Part shown: positions 23,815-30,809 of the stretch, piece after piece
Layout of the letters: each line of letters starts with the position of its first letter
Position numbering within the stretch: position 1 is the stretch's first letter
NCBI RefSeq assembly: GCF_001645385.1
Contig: NZ_LVHI01000038.1
Span: 124,179 to 185,079 of the forward strand
DNA: 60,901 nucleotides
Origin: Rhodococcoides kyotonense
GTDB lineage: Bacteria > Actinomycetota > Actinomycetes > Mycobacteriales > Mycobacteriaceae
Direction of reading: 5' to 3'
The notes under the pieces: generated by a model
What the model was told of the DNA's origin: nothing
Seen by the model: the letters and a program-made list of their open reading frames with translations, nothing else
Databases searched by the model: none
Position numbers and translations under genes: made by a program

Positions 23815-25097
23815 CCGCACCGGCGTGGGTCCAGCACGCGATCTGGTGGCAGGTGTATCCGCTCGGCTTCGTCGGTGCGCCCGTTCGGAATTGGGACGGA
23901 TCGTCGTCGGCGGACGAACACAAGCTGCGTGGCATCGTCGAATGGCTCGATTACGCAGTCGAACTCGGAGCGTCGGGAATCGCCCTGGGGCCCATCTTCG
24001 CGTCGGAGGGCCATGGATACGAGACGGTCGATCATTTCCGCGTCGACGAACGACTCGGCACCGCCGAGGACGTCGACGCGCTGATCGAGGCCGCACACGA
24101 CCGCGGAATGCGGGTATTACTCGATGGTGTGTTCAATCATGTGGGACAACATTTTCCACGATTCCAGGAGGCACTGGCCGGTGACGCGAAGGCCGCGTCC
24201 TGGTTTCACTTCGACTCCTCCGGTCGGCACCGCAACTTCGAGGGCCACGACGAACTGGTGATGCTGAACCACGACAACGAGGACGTCCGGCAGTACGTCG
24301 TCGACGTGATGTCGCACTGGCTCAGTCGCGGCGCCGACGGCTGGCGTCTGGACGCGGCCTACGCGGTTCCGACGTCGTTCTGGGCATCGGTCGTACCCCT
24401 TGTGCGTCAGTCCTTTCCGGATGCCTACTTCCTGGGCGAGGTCATCCACGGTGACTACGGCCGCATCGCAGCGGACAGTGCACTCGACTCGGTGACACAG
24501 TACGAGCTGTGGAAGGCGATCTGGAGCGCGATCTCCGAGAAGAACTTCTTCGAACTGTCCCATGCGCTGGGCCGACACAACGAGTGGCTCGACGCGTTCG
24601 TTCCCGCCACGTTCGTCGGTAACCACGACGTCAACCGCATCGCCAGCACCATCACGGACGAACGGCACCTCGCGCACGCCCTCGTCGTCCTGTTCACCGT
24701 CGCGGGGACGCCGACGATCTACTACGGCGACGAGCAGGGTTTCCGCGGCACCAAGGAGGAACGCGTCGGCGGGGACGACGAGGTTCGCCCCGAATTTCCC
24801 TCGCACAAGGATGATCTCGCCCCGTACGGGTGGCCGATCTTCCATCTGCATCAGGGGTTGATCGGCCTGCGCAGGCGACACTCGTGGCTGCACACGGCAC
24901 GGACGGAGGTCGTCGAGCTGTCCAACACCGCACTGGCGTACCGCGCGTCCGCGGGTGAGGAACGGATCCACGTGATCCTCAATCTCGGCGACGACAGCGT
25001 GGAGTGCCGGTTGAGCGGACCCGTGTTGGCCGGCGAGGCCGCGGTGCAGGGCGGGCATGTCACCGTGCCACCGCACGGATGGGTGGTTCTCGGCTGA
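23811..25097 (+). CDS. Alpha-amylase family (GH13) glycoside hydrolase
   Basis: A 428-residue cytoplasmic GH13 enzyme without signal peptide. The barrel starts at HAIWWQVYPLGF (9-20). The catalytic triad is complete: Asp181 (GWRLDAAY), Glu210 (FLGEVIHG) and Asp272 (VGNHDVNR), with the conserved DGVFNHVG at 105-112. A small beta-domain ends the protein. It probably hydrolyses or transfers alpha-glucosyl units of a maltooligosaccharide, trehalose or sucrose-like substrate. Specificity is not readable. GTG 23811 overlaps the preceding stop. A strong stem-loop (25104-25147) follows. Confidence 0.87.
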   Translation: MTAPAWVQHAIWWQVYPLGFVGAPVRNWDGSSSADEHKLRGIVEWLDYAVELGASGIALGPIFASEGHGYETVDHFRVDERLGTAEDVDALIEAAHDRGMRVLLDGVFNHVGQHFPRFQEALAGDAKAASWFHFDSSGRHRNFEGHDELVMLNHDNEDVRQYVVDVMSHWLSRGADGWRLDAAYAVPTSFWASVVPLVRQSFPDAYFLGEVIHGDYGRIAADSALDSVTQYELWKAIWSAISEKNFFELSHALGRHNEWLDAFVPATFVGNHDVNRIASTITDERHLAHALVVLFTVAGTPTIYYGDEQGFRGTKEERVGGDDEVRPEFPSHKDDLAPYGWPIFHLHQGLIGLRRRHSWLHTARTEVVELSNTALAYRASAGEERIHVILNLGDDSVECRLSGPVLAGEAAVQGGHVTVPPHGWVVLG

Positions 25098-25103
25098 ATC
25101 GGG

Positions 25104-25147
25104 CTGTATATCGTTTTCTAGTTCTCAAGCTAGAAAAAGATATACAG
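25104..25147 (+). terminator. Stem-loop terminator after the GH13 gene
   Basis: CTGTATATCGTTTTCTAG (25104-25121), loop of 8, complement 25130-25147; 18 bp with one mismatch. It separates the GH13 transcript from the TPP riboswitch leader that begins about 24 bases further on. Confidence 0.75.
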
Positions 25148-25170
25148 GCGATACGGCTACACTCGGCAAT

Positions 25171-25248
25171 CGACACGGGGTGCCGCTGCACGGCGGCTGA
25201 GAACACACCCGTCGAACCTGATCTGGCCAGCACCAGCGTAGGGATGTC
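25171..25248 (+). promoter_or_regulatory. TPP riboswitch (THI box)
   Basis: The conserved TPP aptamer elements occur in order: CACGGGGTGCC (25174-25184), GGCTGAGAACACACCC (25195-25210), the pyrophosphate/pyrimidine-contact segment GAACCTGATCTG (25214-25225), and AGCGTAGGGA (25234-25243). P1 can close by GACA 25172-25175 with TGTC 25245-25248. The first CDS starts 40 bases later. A hairpin GTGCCT/AGGCGC (25261-25266 with 25276-25281) could mask its AGAGG, so control is probably translational: TPP-bound = off. Confidence 0.92.
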
Positions 25249-25287
25249 TATGTCTGAGCTGTGCCTGTGAGCGAGAGGCGCATTCAC

Positions 25288-26043
25288 ATGAAGTTGGACG
25301 AGCAAACAGTTCTGGTCACCGGTGCCGGCCGCGGTCTCGGGTCCGCGATCGCGCGGGCCTTCGCGGCGCACGGTGCACGTGTCGTCGTCAACTATCGACG
25401 CAGCCAGGAGGCAGCCGAGAAGCTGGCCACCGAGATCGGTGGCGTTGCGGTACAGGCGGACGTCACCGATGCGGACCAGGTGGATGCGCTGTTCGCCGCG
25501 GCCGAGAAGCACTTCGGCACGCCGATCACGACGGTCGTTAACAATGCGCTCGCGGACTTCTCGTTCGACGGTGACGCGCGCAGCAAGGCCGATTCGATCG
25601 AGTGGGAACAGTTCGATTCTCAATTCCGTGGGGCCGTTAAAGGTGCTTTGACGACGACGCAGCGCGCGATCCCGGGCATGCGCGCCGCAGGCTTCGGCCG
25701 GATCGTGAACGTCGGCACCAACTTGTTCCAGAACCCGGTGGTCCCGTACCACGACTACACGGCATCGAAAGCTGCGCTGCTGTCTCTGACACGCACTCTC
25801 GCAACCGATCTCGGCGCTGATGGCATCACGGTCAACATGGTCTCCGGCGGGCTGCTGCGCACGACGGACGCCAGCGCCGCGACACCCGACGAAGTGTTCG
25901 ACCTAATCGCCTCGTCGACCCCACTGCAGCGCGTCGTCACGCCCGAAGAGTTCGCCGACGCACTCCTGTTCTTCGCGTCTCCGTGGTCACGCTCGGTGAC
26001 CGGGCAGAACCTCGTCGTCGACGGCGGTCTCGTCAAGGGCTGA
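25288..26043 (+). CDS. SDR-family oxidoreductase under TPP riboswitch control
   Basis: A 251-residue classical short-chain dehydrogenase. Cofactor motif TGAGRGLG (about 11-18), the NNAL variant of NNAG (near 91), and active-site Tyr/Lys in YHDYTASKAALLSL (YxxxK). The family usually gets a FabG-like label, but the riboswitch ties it to thiamine status. ATG 25288 is preferred, with GAGAGG 9 bases upstream; GTG 25261 is also in frame. The next gene starts 3 bases after the stop, so the pair is one operon. A role in handling a thiamine precursor, analogue or breakdown product is inferred. No thi gene is adjacent. Confidence 0.88.
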   Translation: MKLDEQTVLVTGAGRGLGSAIARAFAAHGARVVVNYRRSQEAAEKLATEIGGVAVQADVTDADQVDALFAAAEKHFGTPITTVVNNALADFSFDGDARSKADSIEWEQFDSQFRGAVKGALTTTQRAIPGMRAAGFGRIVNVGTNLFQNPVVPYHDYTASKAALLSLTRTLATDLGADGITVNMVSGGLLRTTDASAATPDEVFDLIASSTPLQRVVTPEEFADALLFFASPWSRSVTGQNLVVDGGLVKG

Positions 26044-26046
26044 ATC

Positions 26047-27318
26047 ATGCTGCATTTGAATGCCTTTCTGTTCGGTTGCGGTCACCACAGCGCTGCCTGG
26101 CGCCACCCGGATTCGCGGGTCGAAGACCTCGGTGACATCGCGTACTACGAGGAACTGGCGCAGATCGCCGAACGCGGCAAGCTCGACGCAGTCTTCTTCG
26201 CCGACGGCCATTCGGTACGCGACCCCGCAGGCGCCGGAACCTGGTTCCTGGAACCGATCACGGCTCTGTCGGCCATGGCGCGGGCGACGACGCACATCGG
26301 ACTCGTGACGACGGTGTCGACGACGTTCTACACTCCGTTTCACGCCGCCAGGATGCTGGCGTCGCTGGATCACATCAGTGGCGGCCGAGCCGGATGGAAT
26401 GTCGTCACCTCGATGTTCGACGCCGAAGCACGGAACCACGGTTTCGACGACATCCCCGGCAGGAAAGAGCGTTACGAACGAGCCGAGGAGTTCGTCGACG
26501 TCGCACTGGCATTGTGGGACACGTGGGACGCCGACGCGCTCGTTCTCGACCGCGGTGGAATGTATGCGGATCCAGCGAAGGTGCATCGGATCGACCATGA
26601 CGGCAAGCACTTCCGCGTCGACGGTCCGCTGACGGTTCCACGATCGCCGCAAGGTAGGCCGGTGCTGTTCCAGGCGGGCGCGTCGGGGCAGGGTCGTGAT
26701 CTCGCGGCCCGGTACGCCGAGGCCATTTATGCGGTGGCGTACGACATCTCGTCCGGATCTCGGTACTACGCCGACGTCAAACAGCGGATCGCGGAGGCAG
26801 GCAGGGACGCGTCGGCGGTCGGGATCATGCCGGGGCTCGTCACGTACGTGGGATCGACGATGGACGAGGCGAGAGCGAAGAAAGCAGAACTGGACGCGCT
26901 ACTCCCCGTCGAACAGTCGCTGCGTCAGTTGAGCATGTTCGTCGAACAGGATTGCACTACCTGGGAACTCGACGCACCCGTACCGTCACTGCCGCCGCTC
27001 GAGGAGTTCACCGGTCCGCACGGTAGGTACGACACGATCCTGCGCATCGTCGAGAAGGATGCGCCGACGGTCCGCGAACTACTCGGCACCCTCGCGGCGG
27101 GCGGTGGACATGCGACGATGATCGGTACGCCCGAGTCTATCGCCGACGAGATCGAGGCCTGGGTGCAGGCAGGCGCCGCCGACGGCTTCAACCTGATGCC
27201 GCCGCTCTATCCCCACGGCCTCACCGAGTTCGTCGACCACGTCGTTCCGATCCTGCAGGCACGCGGCGTCTTTCGTCGCGACTATGCCGGGTCCACGTTG
27301 CGGGAGAACCTGCGCTGA
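26047..27318 (+). CDS. NtaA/SnaA/DszA-type FMN-dependent monooxygenase under TPP riboswitch control
   Basis: A 423-residue luciferase-like monooxygenase of the nitrilotriacetate/pristinamycin/dibenzothiophene branch. MLHLNAFLFGCGHHSAAWRH at the N-terminus, LDAVFFADGHSVRD (about 44-57), SGGRAGWNVVTSMFDAEARN (about 113-132), and RPVLFQAGASGQGRDLAARY (about 204-223) are diagnostic. Such enzymes use FMNH2 supplied by a separate reductase, none of which is nearby. Some relatives (RutA) open pyrimidine rings, which makes oxidative cleavage of a thiamine-derived heterocycle a testable idea. It is 3 bases behind the SDR gene and overlaps the convergent hydrolase by 37 bases. Confidence 0.87.
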   Translation: MLHLNAFLFGCGHHSAAWRHPDSRVEDLGDIAYYEELAQIAERGKLDAVFFADGHSVRDPAGAGTWFLEPITALSAMARATTHIGLVTTVSTTFYTPFHAARMLASLDHISGGRAGWNVVTSMFDAEARNHGFDDIPGRKERYERAEEFVDVALALWDTWDADALVLDRGGMYADPAKVHRIDHDGKHFRVDGPLTVPRSPQGRPVLFQAGASGQGRDLAARYAEAIYAVAYDISSGSRYYADVKQRIAEAGRDASAVGIMPGLVTYVGSTMDEARAKKAELDALLPVEQSLRQLSMFVEQDCTTWELDAPVPSLPPLEEFTGPHGRYDTILRIVEKDAPTVRELLGTLAAGGGHATMIGTPESIADEIEAWVQAGAADGFNLMPPLYPHGLTEFVDHVVPILQARGVFRRDYAGSTLRENLR

Positions 27319-28202
27319 CGCACGGGTGGCGAAGCCGCAAAGCTTTTCGTCAACTCCGCGATCTCCGACGCATGGGAGATGGGTGACCAATGCCCGGCGC
27401 GAATTTCGCTGCGCGTCAGGTTCTTCACCCACTTCTCGGTGTCGTCGTAGTGGAACGGCCGAACCGCGACGTCCTCGGTGTTCACGATCAACTGCACGGG
27501 CACGTCGATGTGACGCTGCCTTGGCTGGGTCAACCGGGGGACGATGTTGGCGCGGTAGCGGTTCGTGCCGTTCACCGCGTCGGACCACAGCGTCGAATTC
27601 TGGGTCACCAGTGCGGGATCGACGTCCGAGAACTCCTGTAGGAACGCGGGCCATCCCTTCGCGAACTGTCGCTTGATGCGGAACGTCGACAGCCCCGGAA
27701 TGTGGAACGTGACCGTGTACCACGAGGCGCGGGTCTGTGCGAGCACCTGCTTGATGCCTGTCCACGTCGGCTTTCGCAGTCGGGACCGCGACCACTGGGC
27801 GAGATGATCGAGGTTGGGCCCCGACACCGACGTGTACGACGCGATCCGGTCTACCGCGCGAGGCTCGCCTGCCGCCTCCCATACTTCGACGGCCCCCCAG
27901 TCGTGCGCGAGCACGTGGACCGGTCGATCGGGGCTGACCGCGTCGATCACCGCGTAGAAGTCGCTCGCCAGGTTGCTCAGGCGATATGCGGACTGCTCCT
28001 CGGGGACCGTGCTCTCCCCTGCGCCGCGGGTGTCGTAACTGATGACGCGGAACTCGTCGGCCAGTAGCGGAACGATGTGACTCCACAGGTCGTGGGTATC
28101 CGGCCAGCCGTGCACCAGGACGATCGGTTCGCCGTCCGGGTTGCCGGTCTCGAACACCGCGAGCCGCATTCCTTCGTTGACGACGACGCGTTTGGTAGTC
28201 AT
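27282..28202 (-). CDS. Alpha/beta hydrolase (epoxide hydrolase/haloalkane dehalogenase-like)
   Basis: A 306-residue alpha/beta hydrolase. LVHGWPDTHDLWSHIVPLLA (about 28-47) holds the oxyanion HGWP. The nucleophile elbow HDWGAVEVW (about 101-109) has Asp rather than Ser, as in epoxide hydrolases and dehalogenases. A catalytic His is probable at AGHWSP near the C-terminus. A cap domain lies between. ATG 28202 begins MTTKRVVVNEGMRLAV; upstream frame residues are unsupported. The promoter TTGTAC-N16-TATTAA (28213-28240) puts the transcript start within a few bases of the ATG. The 3' end overlaps the monooxygenase gene by 37 bases. Confidence 0.85.
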   Translation of the reverse strand: MTTKRVVVNEGMRLAVFETGNPDGEPIVLVHGWPDTHDLWSHIVPLLADEFRVISYDTRGAGESTVPEEQSAYRLSNLASDFYAVIDAVSPDRPVHVLAHDWGAVEVWEAAGEPRAVDRIASYTSVSGPNLDHLAQWSRSRLRKPTWTGIKQVLAQTRASWYTVTFHIPGLSTFRIKRQFAKGWPAFLQEFSDVDPALVTQNSTLWSDAVNGTNRYRANIVPRLTQPRQRHIDVPVQLIVNTEDVAVRPFHYDDTEKWVKNLTRSEIRAGHWSPISHASEIAELTKSFAASPPVRQRRFSRNVDPA

Positions 28203-28212
28203 ACGAACCAAC

Positions 28213-28240
28213 TTAATATGAACGCCGGTTACATGTACAA
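28213..28240 (-). promoter_or_regulatory. Promoter of the alpha/beta hydrolase gene
   Basis: On the minus strand: TTGTAC (28240-28235), 16-base spacer, TATTAA (28218-28213), then ATG at 28202, so the leader would be very short. An 8-bp palindrome TACATGTA (28230-28237) covers the -35 edge and could bind a regulator. Confidence 0.5.
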
Positions 28241-28272
28241 AGTTTGTCGGTGCGGCCTGCCATGATCTGCGC

Positions 28273-28749
28273 GTGACTTCCGACTGGCCGCACGACTGGC
28301 CCCTGACCGCACGCACCATCGCGGCGGCAACCGACGACGCGATCGCTGCCGCGACGGCACGATCCGTCGAACAGTTCGCCGACGCGATCGAGACGCTGAC
28401 GTCCGAGGATCCCGCCCAGCTCGGACTGATTCATGCGGAGATGGTCAGGTCGTTGCTGGAGGAGTTACATCCCGACGGTCTGACCGGCGAGGACGTCCAG
28501 GACGCCCTCACGCGGACGGTCCGCAGCGCGGCGGAATGGAACCCGAGCGTCGACGTCGACGGCTTCGTCGAGGTGCTCACCGGCGCGTTGGGCGTCGCCG
28601 ACACCGAAGAGCGCCGCCCCCGTCCGAGGCCCGAACATGCAGTGCTGCTGATGGCAGATCTGCTGGTCAGGCGGAAGGCGTCGGGCAAGCTCTACATCCG
28701 CCGCGCGGTCGCAGAGGTGCAGCGCGCGCAGACCATGGAGATGCCATAG
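28273..28749 (+). CDS. Conserved hypothetical protein
   Basis: The product is 158 residues, acidic and mostly helical by composition (long Ala/Glu/Asp runs such as AIAAATARSVEQFADAIE near 24-41). The C-terminal third (PEHAVLLMADLLVRRKASGK) is more basic and hydrophobic. There is no signal peptide, membrane segment or recognisable motif. GTG 28273 is divergent from the hydrolase gene, with 70 bases between, and the stop is followed by a bidirectional hairpin (28755-28792). I do not recognise the family. Codon use looks like its neighbours, so it is probably a native gene. Confidence 0.65.
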   Translation: MTSDWPHDWPLTARTIAAATDDAIAAATARSVEQFADAIETLTSEDPAQLGLIHAEMVRSLLEELHPDGLTGEDVQDALTRTVRSAAEWNPSVDVDGFVEVLTGALGVADTEERRPRPRPEHAVLLMADLLVRRKASGKLYIRRAVAEVQRAQTMEMP

Positions 28750-28754
28750 GCACT

Positions 28755-28792
28755 TCTATCGCTATCTAGCTTTTGGGCTAGATACCGATAGA
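28755..28792. terminator. Bidirectional hairpin terminator
   Basis: TCTATCGCTATCTAGC (28755-28770), loop TTTTGG, complement 28777-28792 with one mismatch. It lies between convergent stops at 28749 (plus) and 28798 (minus) and probably serves both. Confidence 0.75.
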
Positions 28793-28797
28793 GCCTC

Positions 28798-29262
28798 CTA
28801 CAGGTGAAGCATGTTCGCCGCACCGATGACGGCCCGAACCGACGACAGCGATGCGTCGGCCTCGATTGCCATCGACCACTCGCGGTGACCGTCGCACTCG
28901 AACGCGACGAACGTGGCCGTCGATCCTTCGGTGAGTGTCTGCTGGTGGAATTCGAGTATCTCGACGTGACAGCCGAGGTCGTAGAGCATCGACGTCAACG
29001 CGTCGATCGGCCCGTACGTCGTCGCCGACGCGGTGTGGATGGCATCTCCGATACCGAATGTGGCGTCGAACGTCGTTCGGCCACCCCGTGCGGCACTGGC
29101 TTCCCAACTGCCGAGTCGGATCGGGCCGGCGGTCGACGTGAAGGTCTGGCTGAAAGTAGTCCAGTTCATGTCCTGTGCCTGAGTTCGAAGGTCGCGCGGG
29201 AGAGGGGTTCCGTAACGAGCGGCGAAGCAGTCTGGCGACGAAAGAGCGGTGAGAGCGTTCAT
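28798..29262 (-). CDS. Stand-alone LeuA-type allosteric (regulatory) domain protein
   Basis: A 154-residue protein that matches only the C-terminal leucine-binding/dimer domain of 2-isopropylmalate synthase: GPIDALTSMLYDLGCHVEILEFHQQTL (split, about 84-110), ATFVAFECDGHREWSMAIE, then SLSSVRAVIGAANML, the LeuA-dimer pattern. The catalytic TIM barrel is absent. ATG 29262 has GAGGA 8 bases upstream; an earlier ATG (29304) would destroy the leader hairpins. The leader (29269-29375) encodes an Ile/Leu/Val peptide, so the gene responds to branched-chain amino acids. It may modulate LeuA or act as a leucine sensor. Convergent with the hypothetical gene at 28273. Confidence 0.82.
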   Translation of the reverse strand: MNALTALSSPDCFAARYGTPLPRDLRTQAQDMNWTTFSQTFTSTAGPIRLGSWEASAARGGRTTFDATFGIGDAIHTASATTYGPIDALTSMLYDLGCHVEILEFHQQTLTEGSTATFVAFECDGHREWSMAIEADASLSSVRAVIGAANMLHL

Positions 29263-29268
29263 GAAGGT

Positions 29269-29342
29269 GGTCCTCGAAATGTGAAGGAAGGACCGAGGTA
29301 GCACGTTGACCCGCAGCGAGGGGTCGGTCCGAATCAGACCCC
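29269..29342 (-). promoter_or_regulatory. Branched-chain amino acid attenuator (mutually exclusive hairpins)
   Basis: Three competing stems on the minus-strand RNA. A: GGGGTC (29342-29337) with GACCCC (29325-29320). B: GGACCGA (29330-29324) with TCGGTCC (29296-29290). C: GGTCC (29294-29290) with GGACC (29273-29269), covering the Shine-Dalgarno GAGGA. A ribosome stalled on Ile/Leu/Val codons would block A, allow B, prevent C and free the start site. This reads as translational attenuation. Confidence 0.7.
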
Positions 29343-29375
29343 GCTACGGCGGCGTACTACGAGAATGTTCTTCAC
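29334..29375 (-). CDS. Leader peptide MKNILVVRRRSGV
   Basis: A 13-codon open frame starting GTG 29375 and ending TGA 29336-29334. Four consecutive branched-chain codons (ATT CTC GTA GTA) and a further GTC precede the stop, which overlaps hairpin A of the attenuator. It is too short for routine gene calling. The Shine-Dalgarno is weak, so it may be leaderless or begin close to the transcript end. The arrangement matches ilv/leu leader peptides described in actinobacteria. Confidence 0.7.
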   Translation of the reverse strand: MKNILVVRRRSGV

Positions 29376-29504
29376 GAACGCCAATCTAGACCTGGTTCGG
29401 AAGGCGATGCAACCACTATTTTCCGATCTAACGCACTCTACGGTCGGCGATAGACAGGTCGATAATCACCGAGAAACTTCATTGCCGTCGATAGCGGTCT
29501 CTAG

Positions 29505-29543
29505 AACACGACCTAGATGTCCGCATAAACGCCTAGTCGTGTT
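29505..29543. promoter_or_regulatory. Inverted repeat upstream of AAA ATPase gene
   Basis: AACACGACCTAG (29505-29516) and CTAGTCGTGTT (29533-29543) form an 11-bp inverted repeat with one bulged base around a 16-base centre, ending 14 bases before ATG 29558. It is a candidate operator or mRNA hairpin. The regulator is unknown. Confidence 0.45.
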
Positions 29544-29557
29544 GTTACTTTGACCTC

Positions 29558-30748
29558 ATGGACCCCGTGCGTAACCCTTACGCTCCCGGCGCAGGCCAGC
29601 GGCCGCCCGAGCTTGCAGGTCGGACCAAGCAGCTCGACGCCTTCGACGTCGTACTCGAACGCATCACCCGCGGCAGGCCGGAACGCAGCGTCGTACTGAC
29701 GGGGTTGCGTGGCGTCGGGAAGACGGTGTTGCTGAACCAGCTGCGATCAGCGGCCGGCGCGCGGGGGTGGGGCACGGGAAAGATCGAGGCGAGACCGGAT
29801 CAGGAGCTTCGACGACCGTTGTCGTCGGCGCTGCACATGGCGGTGCGCGGCATCGCGGCGTCGCATCGGGATCCGGAACGCGTCGACGAATTCCTCGGTG
29901 TGCTCAAGGCTTTCGCGTTGCGCGCGTCGGCGGGCAAGGGCATGCGCGAGCGGTGGCAGCCCGGCATCGACGTGCCGGCGAAGACGGGTCGTGCCGATTC
30001 CGGTGACATCGAGATCGACCTCGTCGAACTGCTGCTCGACGCGTCCACGCTGGCGGGGGACGTCGGGGTCGGCATCGCGATCTTCATCGACGAGATGCAG
30101 GACCTCGGCCCGGCCGACATCTCGGCGTTGTGCGCGGCGTGCCACGAGCTCAGTCAGGACGCGGCCCCGCTGATCATCGTCGGAGCCGGGTTGCCGCATC
30201 TGCCTGCCGTGCTGTCCGCGTCGAAGAGCTATTCGGAACGACTGTTCAGTTACCACCGCATCGGACGGCTCGAACGCAAGGCAGCCGATCTCGCGCTGAT
30301 CGCGCCCGCCGACCGCGAGGACGTCGAGTTCACCACCGAGGCACTCGATGCGCTCTACGAGGCTGCCGACGGCTACCCGTATTTCGTGCAGGCGTACGGC
30401 AAAGCGACGTGGGATCTCGCGCCCGAAACACCGATCACCGCGGAAGACGTGCGTGTCGCAGCGCCGACGGCCGAGGAGGAACTCGCCGTCGGATTCTTCG
30501 GCTCACGGTACGAACGGGCGACGCCCGCCGAACGCGAGTACATGCGCGCGATGGCGGACCTGTCGGAGGAGGACGCGTCGGTGCCGACGGCTGCGGTCGC
30601 GACGGAGCTGAAGCGCAAACCTGCGTCGTTGTCCCCCGCGCGCGACGGGCTGATCAAGAAGGGCCTGATCTACTCGGCAGAGCGCGGAACGATTGCCTTC
30701 ACGGTCCCCCACTTCGGGCGGTACCTGAGGGCGCAGACGGACGAATAG
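29558..30748 (+). CDS. AAA/ORC-like ATP-binding protein
   Basis: A 396-residue P-loop ATPase. LAGRTKQLDAFDVVLERI (about 19-36) is the ORC/STAND box, followed by Walker A GLRGVGKT (about 48-55), Walker B IAIFIDEMQDL (about 172-182), and sensor-1 LIIVGAGLP. The C-terminal region (about 300-396) looks like a winged helix (ATELKRKPASLSPARDGLIKKGLI), so the overall form is Cdc6/Orc1-like. Homologous orphan ATPases are common in actinobacteria and their role is not settled. ATG 29558. The gene is single, with a perfect 20-bp hairpin downstream. Confidence 0.83.
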   Translation: MDPVRNPYAPGAGQRPPELAGRTKQLDAFDVVLERITRGRPERSVVLTGLRGVGKTVLLNQLRSAAGARGWGTGKIEARPDQELRRPLSSALHMAVRGIAASHRDPERVDEFLGVLKAFALRASAGKGMRERWQPGIDVPAKTGRADSGDIEIDLVELLLDASTLAGDVGVGIAIFIDEMQDLGPADISALCAACHELSQDAAPLIIVGAGLPHLPAVLSASKSYSERLFSYHRIGRLERKAADLALIAPADREDVEFTTEALDALYEAADGYPYFVQAYGKATWDLAPETPITAEDVRVAAPTAEEELAVGFFGSRYERATPAEREYMRAMADLSEEDASVPTAAVATELKRKPASLSPARDGLIKKGLIYSAERGTIAFTVPHFGRYLRAQTDE

Positions 30749-30760
30749 GCAGCTTCGCTG

Positions 30761-30806
30761 CACGTGCGCGCGAATGTATAGCCCCCTATACATTCGCGCG
30801 CACGTG
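30761..30806. terminator. Bidirectional hairpin terminator, GAATGTATA apex family
   Basis: CACGTGCGCGCGAATGTATA (30761-30780), loop GCCCCC, perfect complement 30787-30806. It lies between convergent stops of the ATPase gene (30748) and alkB (30810). It is the best-conserved member of the family seen also at 2475 and 16123. Confidence 0.85.
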
Positions 30807-30809
30807 GCG

